Positions 15,601 through 21,901 of a DNA stretch of 31,724 nucleotides are shown piece after piece. The stretch's first letter is position 1. Each line of letters opens with the position of its first letter. This DNA is from a virus. Below the pieces are notes generated by a model. The model ran no database searches. It saw nothing but the letters and a program-made list of their open reading frames with translations, and was not told the origin of the DNA. The translations under genes and the position numbers were made by a program. Where the stretch lies: IMG/VR virus record IMGVR_UViG_3300032278_000069, positions 1 to 31,724 of that record. One strand, given 5' to 3'.

Positions 15601-17849
15601 GTTCCACCCAACACAGAAGACATGATCTGATGCTGTATAAGGTTTCTCTGCTGTTGTTTATACTCCTCTCCTCTACCGGAGGAGATAACATCTTTGAGTC
15701 GAGGCTGCCTTTTCATCTGTGGCCAGCCTTCCAGGAATAGGGAGAATCTCCTGTCGGTTTCTCTTTCTATGTAGCGACGAGTTTCATTATCGAACTGATC
15801 GAGCTGATGCTTGAATGGAAGCCAGTCCGATGGCGGTATATCTGCAAGTTCATCGGCACGTAAATAAGCCCTATCCAATACACCCATAACTATCTCTAGT
15901 ATCTTAGGATCAGATATCTGGCTCTTTACATGTTGCTCCATGAATTCCCTGTTACCGAGAACCCAGTCAACATCCATACTTCTAGCGTATGAGATAGCCT
16001 TAGTTAAGTGTTGCCAGGCTATAGCGTCGTCACCAAATTCCATCATGCCGGGCTCTGTTCCTGCCCGCTCTACTTCATTCCTCTCCAACATTGAAAGCAG
16101 TTCTTCTTTTAGATCGGCGGTCTCCCTGGTCCTAGCATCACGAAGTTTATGGTGAGAGGCTAGTGCTTTTATTGTCCTGCCAGGTCTAACGAGCTTGCCA
16201 GCAGCTTTGTCCACCGGGGTCAGCTTGTCGGCTTCTTTAGCAGCTAAGAACAACCTGGCGTCACTATCTACCCGCGGACGCCCCTTCTTCTTAGGCTGTG
16301 GTTCTTCAGACTCTACAATTTTTGTTAGAGGCATTTCTTTCTGAGCCCCGTACTGCGCACCTATCCTGTCTTCCAGCAACTCCAGATCTTTACCAACAAG
16401 ATTTTGGAGCGACTCAGGAATTTCATCCCATTCTCCCGTACGAATGTAGGATTCTACGAACGTGTTGTATTCACTCTTTATTGCTGCGTTAGACTTCGCC
16501 CTTCTTTCTCCTTCCCTTACTTTATTAGGCGCGTTAGAAGCTAACAGGTCATCTATCTCAGCCTGTTCTCTAGCAATCTTTTCTGGTACTTGCTGTAAAT
16601 TCCTAAGACGAGCGTCTTGTACTAGAAGCTCTTGTATTTGATCCGCTAATGGATGATCTTCCCCACTTAGGTCGGAAGCTCTTGTGTAATCATCCAGTTG
16701 TTCAGCTATTGCCCCACGCTCTTCTATGACCAGAGCTTGCGTAGGATCTTTCCCAGCTTCTAGTATTGATGGTATTGCTTCCCTTCCCGGAACTCCGGTA
16801 AGTACCGGCTCTGTTCCCTCAAGACCTGAAACAGCACGTAGTCCTTCTGGCCCAAGAGCTTCTGCTTCGTCCTTGGTTGGTAGTGGCATTACTGGTCGAT
16901 CTTCATCGCCAGTACGGATGGGGAGATCCATTGGTATGGTCTCACCCTCTGCTGTGCCAGTTACTCTTGGAGGTACTGCGCCTGCTCCGCCAGTACGTAC
17001 TGCCTTCACAGACTTTTTAAATTCTTTCTCTGTTAGCTTGGCGATGTCTCCGTCGCCCCAGCCAGCTCCGCGTAAGGACTGTATGCCTTTGAGCCCTCTC
17101 GATCCCGTGAACCAGGCTGCGCCACCAGCGATAGCTGCGCCTAGTGCACCGCCTATGATTCCCCCGCCTGCAACCCATCCAGCTAACTCCCAAGGCTCGA
17201 AGTCTTCTTGCTGACTAAGCTCTATAGCACGTGTCTGCCTCGCAGTTTCGTACGCGCCCATAGCGCCAGCGCCTATACCAGCTTCCCACTTAGCGCCCTT
17301 CTTTATGGCCCTCTTGCCGGGATCAGAAAGGGCTGTGCCTTTAAATCCTCGGGCTACTTTCCCCGTTAGGGCTGCACCGCGCATTGCTTTCAATGCCAGT
17401 GAGTAGGGTATAAGGTTTACTGGGTCGAGTACGGCACCGCCGACATAGCCCCGGGTCCAGTTCCACCAGTCCATACCACCTGGCTGCCCTGGCCATGGCA
17501 TTTTCTCGAATACACCGTCTAGCCTGTTCTTAAGTTCTTTTGTTTCATCGTCATCAGTTCGAGAAGTAATAGCTTCTTCTACTGCACCGCCTGTTCCTGG
17601 CGTTCCGATGTTAGATATAGACCAAGCCTTGTCCCGGTACCATTTGGCCACCATCTCTTCGTCGGAAGAAAATTCTGTACCCTTCTTCTCGTAGAGGCGA
17701 CGTATGTCAGCCAGGACTTTCGCATTCTTTAGCAGCTTTTCTGGGAGTATGTCATCCAGGTCATACCCGCTGTCATCGTTAAGTGGCTGCTCTTGATTCA
17801 GCCCCTGTAGATATGCGTCGTAAGCTTGTTGTGTAGATATCTTTGCCAT
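6681..17849 (-). CDS. Giant polyvalent virion/ejection protein, 3,722 aa, with zincin and ADP-ribosyltransferase-like domains
   Basis: One uninterrupted frame of about 410 kDa, the last gene of the late operon. Residues 134-250 are Gly/Ala-rich with likely membrane segments (for example 224-247). A long charged coiled-coil middle follows (about 380-1250). A zincin motif HEVMHW has H1655, E1656, H1659 and a likely third ligand E1717 (SPFELFAH). Residues about 2480-2760 match polyvalent ADP-ribosyltransferase domains: FWRQEGALRS, GRGFYFTF (F2502) and LGYDGILYSG (D2743). The C-terminal 400 residues hold Gly/Ala/Met-rich hydrophobic stretches (about 3528-3552). The start shares a base with the preceding stop (TAATG). 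Known giant phage polyvalent proteins are packaged and ejected with the DNA. I found no phage-type RNA polymerase motifs and no lytic transglycosylase. Domain calls rest on motifs only. Confidence 0.8.
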   Translation of the reverse strand: MAKISTQQAYDAYLQGLNQEQPLNDDSGYDLDDILPEKLLKNAKVLADIRRLYEKKGTEFSSDEEMVAKWYRDKAWSISNIGTPGTGGAVEEAITSRTDDDETKELKNRLDGVFEKMPWPGQPGGMDWWNWTRGYVGGAVLDPVNLIPYSLALKAMRGAALTGKVARGFKGTALSDPGKRAIKKGAKWEAGIGAGAMGAYETARQTRAIELSQQEDFEPWELAGWVAGGGIIGGALGAAIAGGAAWFTGSRGLKGIQSLRGAGWGDGDIAKLTEKEFKKSVKAVRTGGAGAVPPRVTGTAEGETIPMDLPIRTGDEDRPVMPLPTKDEAEALGPEGLRAVSGLEGTEPVLTGVPGREAIPSILEAGKDPTQALVIEERGAIAEQLDDYTRASDLSGEDHPLADQIQELLVQDARLRNLQQVPEKIAREQAEIDDLLASNAPNKVREGERRAKSNAAIKSEYNTFVESYIRTGEWDEIPESLQNLVGKDLELLEDRIGAQYGAQKEMPLTKIVESEEPQPKKKGRPRVDSDARLFLAAKEADKLTPVDKAAGKLVRPGRTIKALASHHKLRDARTRETADLKEELLSMLERNEVERAGTEPGMMEFGDDAIAWQHLTKAISYARSMDVDWVLGNREFMEQHVKSQISDPKILEIVMGVLDRAYLRADELADIPPSDWLPFKHQLDQFDNETRRYIERETDRRFSLFLEGWPQMKRQPRLKDVISSGRGEEYKQQQRNLIQHQIMSSVLGGTAGPKVARGKSQTQRALDRVEGETVGQRSKEERMDEEELAYRIAEAREQRKDSEMSRLVRDSMDQGEGTDRAFRGEESARAVAETRNLSEPIPFIATGHEILADARRLDHGAVEARRIREETASDPRRKDVAAKLRHRADEVNRRIVEIERDIAFKQRGMVYKVDESAQGEVSVLLEEVARKKRRIAEMRDQAADLEKTRGEKVWKNQYTKRGDIVFYDPITKRSYSSVENIDMAHGGGVADFGEKVEGTALRAADAEKGRKERVANLNQKIYVLEKEIDEILEKGERGVKQADNKAFANRMHSTIARLRHAEHQLDVDTGEIDRELAQHLTLEADDFKNLSRAELDELADAGPVEKVSFWMKKLGIEEGAGGTATYRIPKKEVPTTTTRAKPPETEAARSKRMGELASQHAASAKAATAKRRAELEAIVAAPARSKKKKVEKARAEKELATLREETFDHPTWELYLRKETGGKLTPDETKSLKEFLDRQKGKTVESFRSENELPYINLPVGDTTGFTLYRAARETTTRGDASRVAGEIEAGTFDTAAGNLESANQVTMESAMKEFLRTGNTQKLIDEADAVRASQGIAPSAADPGAPKPGYRASGDRIVAIIRRNSDPTDPKNVRVISNKQIEAGLGYRALLGKAKEEDWGIFSVPRGTRARDVANNPSIAVADSISDSSSLNALPEGHPQAVHEPVETWNARTLELINDTDDAAFEHIFRGDKQNFKMFRQMFGPEYFTESGNVISITGEGLDAIVLRLIGGERDPSTGAIVGAWAQSPEEHAFRVDLLGKLLAVRAEAAPSGIRRADDDLAESITSLGTIFDGYDEASKYVARDVLERVSKSYAAATGVSGRAPVLDTPPVGQDGMWGTRLPSSGSAELNTIEIGATGLGNQRHIPDASKLVHEVMHWAWFNVLTDADQIQFLSSMRKYYTNGILDINKLALHTADTLGPDNTLIKSSALDSPFELFAHMGERWAMQNRYRDQIGNEDFWTKIVNYVKNLFLRYMDGSTIDPEMAPLFDKILPASEANAAHSGRANPAPSVPAKSPALEGMVLKHALQMDNLAKDVEEALDGGGDPLDAAADLARLFWVLAGGKKGAKAFKGGGRDRFKSARVKMRNASAAIFEAMGVPPHKEGEIPGRIGEGFDPSIDPGGTREIIDTGDDFLETGYSRVEDHLETLAGTEQWDVAIQNLDRAYRNEVAPLVEDLRERFAKAYYNSASSSSFDPNRLPESIRAHLYLTNEGQFRIPGGRGGSRHNFFKKSIKVRLDKQARAEKRMADKATEKFPDTVPEGGTANVKDLSLAQLVEMYAENSGTSYGKMLAVEMKSRAQSTPLPPDPVPVKKEVLAASGAELLDGIVSSWKSGDKDLANQYHYEFWRRQANKGKSKEDKRLPVVHNHTIRVIKREIEDMGGLATQDGQFPNANSHIREVLSYFSNRDPSKQIAERTMAYRLLALMGKTSGELTDSSPQDGYHFLSHPDQWSYYGPPERIEGPPALIVNDDMNRLVGKVGADPQDQPGFTFTKYGDKKFLQFRSIVRALAQRASAGKSPPMEVIQDALEIVGRTRILSDDDLRAVENWYRAQGSLLTLQGVPKGAVMAPEMKAQVMKMFAKDTAEHLSEKTAAPMDGNIDEIMNKVIEGTAYLLNGQVGRKDIKKEFRMLDAYGNLFEPYRPGKGHPLVELLGYSDAVPAHLAQDYVGQTLESMPTRSFNRMLDYVGTGIGRAADGAVNIFWRQEGALRSAVNNAEYGRGFYFTFGKDAKEASNVNAQSLEDIVTSGLKDVRTNEIEGLGIEGSLAANRANLSAEQRIHTSGLVMDLLNNREYMGTISKKLGSLQRYGRHERAQIEMKAESLGITPDEHREVLIDRYQGILNRYHQITTSAEEALANLGVVGSNKVVPSVVNVVNPVRLGDRDFYNINSPLIKDVMEAAIAKGLFPSEGLRAQDFFSSLHIDVNGGKAYKAMVELLAPTKDAAGQASGKRSLRGLLEDLGYDGILYSGTSYRYRSDAPRQLETSSFPYGGLVTFQERQAKTLKSLALDERNPVVHQHGLETVDLPGEVAPSTTISGIWLTAAMEKGIPIDGSASFAPLGAAMESNGASKGLVDALAKLMGRKKLTDADGAEIHKFSPWVQLRTNTERLRLFENNVADWASPKDSSGVGFFESHHIRLAGLVRPIWTMLDSLPGSGGKGKAGAAYRWLRRSYPAKDISKEEATLTKALRREPGNEFEKKLSPGGKDALRVIRDKFKNEHEILRNAGVLIGKIKNYFPQIWDVTSIRKNEREFVERLADYFQGEASSASAIGETKLLDRATAITKARGMMDNLLDEDGIAMSPPGQGTKDRTTDHVDFQRMIRLDEFPEFLDALEPYMLNNLRDILVKYFDGTTSRLKFHEKWGVKNHSYFAYRQILANPRHADGEIAQLLSSDSFKMRQVRGAVGEDGPAIADFKEEVIRAPLKGEHNKAEAQATAKRALELYASNGRKEEVRDMLRGLYKEADNAEWNKRADAITEAIAVISGKQRIHNRELDHMDGFFQALQRKPIDSGSRWFDQQHTVSKNIRNFNAVTMLGWTTLTSFTDPVLPLIRTGSMKAWLKGLSEWAVNNNNYREMLRESGIAIENMVHERLVHAYGVDGSKLTTGFFNATLLTPWTNMNREWAGAVAFNWFKAEQKNLLQYGKDSRKGKIAFRILKRYGLEDLAKEGAEQINTIADIQNNEALKAAMIRVANETIFTPNVNDIPLWGQTPMGAMAMQLKMFPMMMGRMTFGKNATPGILTKEIFTSEGARFAPLAMFLGAGPAFGAAALAAKDVAQFRGGEEGVSPDLRARNLEHWENLLRVGGYDPEIHGDESTFMGWYLEGLTHLGGLGLVAELLHNAVAWADNGSYGTQVLASQVFGPSVGDAMGAYNLGQGLIAGAMGKETKGQQRMGAREVYRRIPVLGGVRGAREWMTDIFPGESPDTGGGSGWGKSFSSGFKQNF

Positions 17850-20386
17850 TATTTAAATCCTAATGCTTTACCAGCTTCATTCCATACCCAAACATTTCTA
17901 ACTCCGCCGCCGCGAAAAGTGCTGACTTCATCCATCGAACCAAATCTCTCGTCGCCTTCGAATTCAGATTGTGATTTCATTTTCCATTTGTAGAAAGATC
18001 CATCACTCTTACCGATGTCTTGTCCTCTTACAGCGCCGTCAGCTATAACAGAGCCAGCTCCTCTTGCTGCTCTGACTCTCACCCATTCGCCGTCATCTTC
18101 ATTAAGGCCCATTGCTACCCATGGCGTGATTAGAGTTGCTTCGAGATCTGATGTAGGACTGGGACGTGTAGTCGCATTGTTCGCAGAGTCAGCACTGACT
18201 TCATGCGAGTCATCCAAGTTGTAATCAGCTCCCATAACTTCTTTTAACAAGCCCTGTAATTTCTCTACATTTGCCTGCAGATTAGCCCTGTCTTTCACAT
18301 TCCCGTAAAGCATCCTACTTGGGTTAGCTTCGTACATTTCTGCTTGCTTAGATAAGAAGGCTATACTCTTCTTTATTCCTTGTATGGCAGAATGGTGATC
18401 AGCCGATAGTTGTGAACCACCCCATTCTCTTATACCCATAGGACCTGCCTGACGATGTGATCTATTTTCTACATGCTGTTGTACAACAGCAGCTAAATTG
18501 CTAGCATCTTGTACTCTTTCGTCAGAGTCTTTTAAGAAATCCTCTTCCGTTACATAGGCAGGACCAACCTCTGCACCAGCAAGATCCATTGCTCTTTGAT
18601 CAACGTAATCTTTCTGAGTTAGGGGGGAACTTATTCCATGCTCGCTTGAATAAGCCGAGAAGATGCTACTTGCGTTTGATCTTAACCAACTCTGGATATC
18701 CAGGTTGTTCATTCCAGGAGCTGAAAGTTCCTTAGAGTGACTTAGTATTGCGCTCATTGCCGCAGACATAAAGTCAGAACTTGATTGTGGGTCGTATCTG
18801 TAGTTCTTATCACCCTGTAAGTAGAGTTGTAGTACAGCATTTCTAGCCGCATCTACGAATGATTCCGCTGTGAAGTTAGTATCATCAGCAAGCTTCATGT
18901 CCTTATCTACTGGCCAGTCTTCCATCCTGAGAGTTCCACCAACCTTATCTGCGTAGTCCTTGCCTGCGAACTCACCTTCCAGATCACCCACATTCTTTTT
19001 AATTGCTGCTCTCTGTAGGGCTGCAAATCCAGACTTGGAGTAGGTAAAGTTCTCCTTCGCTCCTTGATTTATTATGTCCCACATTAAATCGTAGTCCGGT
19101 GTTGTCTTAAGCTCTGCGAGTCCTGGGTATTTAGCATCATCAGCTAACCCTAAGAAAGCTTGCCATCTTTCTTCGTCACTTATATCTCTGCCTAGCCAGA
19201 AAGACATTCTTTTCTCTGTGAGCATGTCATCTTTTATGGCCTTGGATGATGAAGATCTACGATCATCAAGGCTTTTGGTGAGGGCAGCGGTAGCCCGATC
19301 AACTACTAGTTGGATTATCGGGGAAGTTTCAGGTATGCCAGTCATTGCTGATATCTGTTTTGCAGTCATGACCTCGTCAGTCCTACCCATCTCAGTATTG
19401 ATATCTCCGCCGTATTTATTCCATGCGTTTCTAGCTGCATCCTCCAATCTAGGCTGCACATCAACTTCTGCGTACTTAGCATCCATCAAGTTTTTAAAGT
19501 CGCCTTCCTGTACACCTAACTGTGCGTAAGTTTCAGACAGCGCTTTGCCCTTATCCCCGCTAAGGATAAGATTAGAGTTAAAGGCGGTGTTAAATTCCTG
19601 AGCTAGTGCTCTCTGAGATTGCGTCAGCTGTGCTTGTGCTGTTTCAATCTCCATGTTCTTTAGTTGGTCTCTCCTAGAGAGTTCCCCTTGTATGGATGCC
19701 TGATCCCTGAAAACCGTTTTCCAGAAATCCTCTTGGAGGATAGACCCAAAGCCAGTTCTATACTGCCCCTGTAGCCCTTTCATTCTTTCAGCAGTCATTG
19801 CCTGATCTTTAAGGTATCCTTCCCTAAGAGTCGCCCATCCCTCCGCAGCTTCCCCTCTTTTAGATCTCCTCAGATCTTGCGTTTGTTTATTTATCCATGC
19901 ATATAGGCTGGCCGGAGTTTTATCAGTAGGTCTTAGCCAAGTCTGTTCTTCCAGATCTAGGCCACGCGTTTTTAACCACTTATCTCTAGCATCCTTTAAA
20001 GTACCTTCGAGATGCTCAGTTGTTGGATACTCTCCGGGAGTCATTGCAGCATTGCTCATGATGCTCCCGTACAACTCGTCTAATTTCTTTCTGTTGTAAC
20101 CAGCCCGTTCGTTGGATTGAGTAAACTGAGTATGCTGTAATGCCTTAGAGTTTCTATCAGCTATTGTTTGCAGAGAAGCATCGTCCGGCAGTAGGGATAG
20201 TAAGTCCGCATCGCCATTAGCTAATGAGTCACGGTAACTTTTAAGCTCATTAAGACCCCAGTGTGTGTTCGTTCGAACACCTTCACCGAAGTCAGAAACT
20301 ATAGAGCGACGCCTTTCTTCGAAGTCGTCGTCTCCAGAGGCTATGGACTCGCCGATTCCCTGAGCTATTCCTGCAAATACTGGCAT
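17849..20386 (-). CDS. Probable internal virion (ejection) protein, 845 aa
   Basis: No family recognised with certainty. The protein starts with a short amphipathic segment (MPVFAGIAQGIGESIASG) and is then mostly helical and charged, with many Gln, Asp and Lys residues; there are no clear membrane spans or catalytic motifs. It sits between the 499-aa protein and the giant protein, one base after the former's stop and overlapping the latter's start by one base (TAATG). GGGGG lies about 6 bases upstream of ATG 20386. In podoviruses the genes between the tail proteins and the end of the late operon code for internal core or ejection proteins (T7 gp14-16, P22 gp7/16/20), and this length and helical content fit such a part. 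The role is inferred from position. Confidence 0.62.
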   Translation of the reverse strand: MPVFAGIAQGIGESIASGDDDFEERRRSIVSDFGEGVRTNTHWGLNELKSYRDSLANGDADLLSLLPDDASLQTIADRNSKALQHTQFTQSNERAGYNRKKLDELYGSIMSNAAMTPGEYPTTEHLEGTLKDARDKWLKTRGLDLEEQTWLRPTDKTPASLYAWINKQTQDLRRSKRGEAAEGWATLREGYLKDQAMTAERMKGLQGQYRTGFGSILQEDFWKTVFRDQASIQGELSRRDQLKNMEIETAQAQLTQSQRALAQEFNTAFNSNLILSGDKGKALSETYAQLGVQEGDFKNLMDAKYAEVDVQPRLEDAARNAWNKYGGDINTEMGRTDEVMTAKQISAMTGIPETSPIIQLVVDRATAALTKSLDDRRSSSSKAIKDDMLTEKRMSFWLGRDISDEERWQAFLGLADDAKYPGLAELKTTPDYDLMWDIINQGAKENFTYSKSGFAALQRAAIKKNVGDLEGEFAGKDYADKVGGTLRMEDWPVDKDMKLADDTNFTAESFVDAARNAVLQLYLQGDKNYRYDPQSSSDFMSAAMSAILSHSKELSAPGMNNLDIQSWLRSNASSIFSAYSSEHGISSPLTQKDYVDQRAMDLAGAEVGPAYVTEEDFLKDSDERVQDASNLAAVVQQHVENRSHRQAGPMGIREWGGSQLSADHHSAIQGIKKSIAFLSKQAEMYEANPSRMLYGNVKDRANLQANVEKLQGLLKEVMGADYNLDDSHEVSADSANNATTRPSPTSDLEATLITPWVAMGLNEDDGEWVRVRAARGAGSVIADGAVRGQDIGKSDGSFYKWKMKSQSEFEGDERFGSMDEVSTFRGGGVRNVWVWNEAGKALGFK

Positions 20387-20387
20387 G

Positions 20388-21887
20388 TTAGCCCCCGAAG
20401 ATCCTACCTAGACCGCCCCAGAATCCTGTATTAGCATAACCGTACGATCCCGCAGGCCCAGTTCTCTGATTAGCCCAAGTACCCCATTTCTTAAATCCTT
20501 GGTCTATTGCTGTTCCTAATCCCTGACCGGCAGCGTTGGCGTACTCATCCATTCTTGCCGATCTATCGTTGTTAAACGACATGCCTCCGCCCCACAGTCC
20601 TTGTGCTCCACTTAGTAAACTAGTGACACCAGGAGCAGACAATCTAGTCGTGTCATACGCCCCTGAACCTGGATCACGCCAGGATACTGCAGATCCAAGA
20701 GTGCTCTGTGGGCCGTACCCTTGGCCAACCCTGAATGCGGAGGCGTTGTCTACAGCGCTAGGAACACTGGATAAGCTTGGCGCCCAGCCAGTAGCAGAAA
20801 GTCTCTGCCCTCTGTTGGCCGCAGTTGCTATCTGTCTGTCGTATAGACCGGTGCCTACATTAGTCTGTTGTGCAGCCTGTAAGTATGGTTCAAGTGGGCT
20901 GCCATAAGTTGTTGCTGTTCGACCAAGAAGAGCGTTCTGTCTGGCTATCTCTGCAGCTTGTGCCTGTTCAGATGCACCCTGCTGGCCTGTCATAAAGTTT
21001 CTTGCCCAATCGTAAGATTGGTTATACTGCTGCTCGTACATAGATGCTGCGTTGTTTATGATCCTGGCCATTGTATCTTCCGCCATTGACCCTGGACGTG
21101 CCGAAGGTGCGAACATCCCTTTACGCATTACGTCAGCTTCCATGCCGGAACTCATTCCGGTTACCGCTCGTTCAATAGACTTGTCTGTTTGAGCGCGTCT
21201 TCCGGCAGCTATCTTATCTATTGCTTCTGGCGAGTAGGATAATGCTTGTGTGACGGGGCCAAGTGTTTTCCTAGTCTCTTCCATCTCGTCAGCATAACGA
21301 CTACTTTTTTGCATCAACTGATTTCTAAGGGAGAGATCTGATTGACGCTCAGCGTCCTTTATTCTTTGCGCCTTAGTAAACTGCTGAGTATCTTGTAGCC
21401 TTTCTGATTTTAATGTTCTCTGGTAGTCCTTAAGTTCATCAATATCCTCTTGCCGTTCAAGACCGTACTGGCCTTGTAAGCGCTGAAGTTCTTTTCGAGC
21501 AACGGATCTCTCTGATTTAGACAGATTCTGATTTCTCAGCATCTGCTGTATCTGCCACATACGCTCAGACGCAGCTGATTTATCTATAAAGTCTCTACGA
21601 TCTCTCTGCTGCCCCCTTTCGCGGTGAAGCATTTCATCCTCTCGCTCCATTCTAGAGCGAAGGAAGTCCCTCTGTTCTAGACTAAGGCGAGTGTTTAACT
21701 GATTTTGTCGAAGTTGGACATCTTGCAGATACCGGTCACGCTCCAACTGCTGTTGGGCTTGAGTCCAGTATAGATTTCCCTGTCCCCGGGAATACCGCTT
21801 GTCTGCCTGAGCTGCTTCAGCTGAAGCTTGCGCCTGTTTACCAGACGTATACGCGCCGACCGCGGCTGAGATTATCGCGCCCCACAT
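20388..21887 (-). CDS. Probable internal virion (ejection) protein, Gln/Arg-rich, 499 aa
   Basis: The N-terminus is a short hydrophobic segment (MWGAIISAAVGAYTSG) followed by an Ala/Gln-rich helix and a very long coiled coil rich in Arg, Gln and Glu (about 20-210, for example LERDRYLQDVQLRQNQL). The C-terminal half is Gly/Ser/Ala-rich with low-complexity turns and ends WGGLGRIFGG. A small hydrophobic head plus a long helical body is typical of T7 gp14- or P22 gp7/gp20-like proteins that insert in the cell envelope during DNA ejection. SD GGGGA lies 5 bases before ATG 21887. The gene is 14 bases after the 615-aa gene. There are no enzymatic motifs. The assignment rests on composition and context. 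Confidence 0.62.
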   Translation of the reverse strand: MWGAIISAAVGAYTSGKQAQASAEAAQADKRYSRGQGNLYWTQAQQQLERDRYLQDVQLRQNQLNTRLSLEQRDFLRSRMEREDEMLHRERGQQRDRRDFIDKSAASERMWQIQQMLRNQNLSKSERSVARKELQRLQGQYGLERQEDIDELKDYQRTLKSERLQDTQQFTKAQRIKDAERQSDLSLRNQLMQKSSRYADEMEETRKTLGPVTQALSYSPEAIDKIAAGRRAQTDKSIERAVTGMSSGMEADVMRKGMFAPSARPGSMAEDTMARIINNAASMYEQQYNQSYDWARNFMTGQQGASEQAQAAEIARQNALLGRTATTYGSPLEPYLQAAQQTNVGTGLYDRQIATAANRGQRLSATGWAPSLSSVPSAVDNASAFRVGQGYGPQSTLGSAVSWRDPGSGAYDTTRLSAPGVTSLLSGAQGLWGGGMSFNNDRSARMDEYANAAGQGLGTAIDQGFKKWGTWANQRTGPAGSYGYANTGFWGGLGRIFGG

Positions 21888-21901
21888 ATTAGTCCCCTAC
21901 C

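Noticed and set aside
7276-17214. Long plus-strand frames opposite the giant gene, up to 162 aa
   Set aside because: They are shadows of the coding strand, lack SD sites and are rich in Ser/Pro/Leu as expected for antisense frames.
6681-17849. Giant protein as an N4-type virion RNA polymerase, suggested by similar size
   Set aside because: I see none of the T7-like polymerase motifs; the visible motifs are zincin and ART-like, and the gene context is P22/T7-like.
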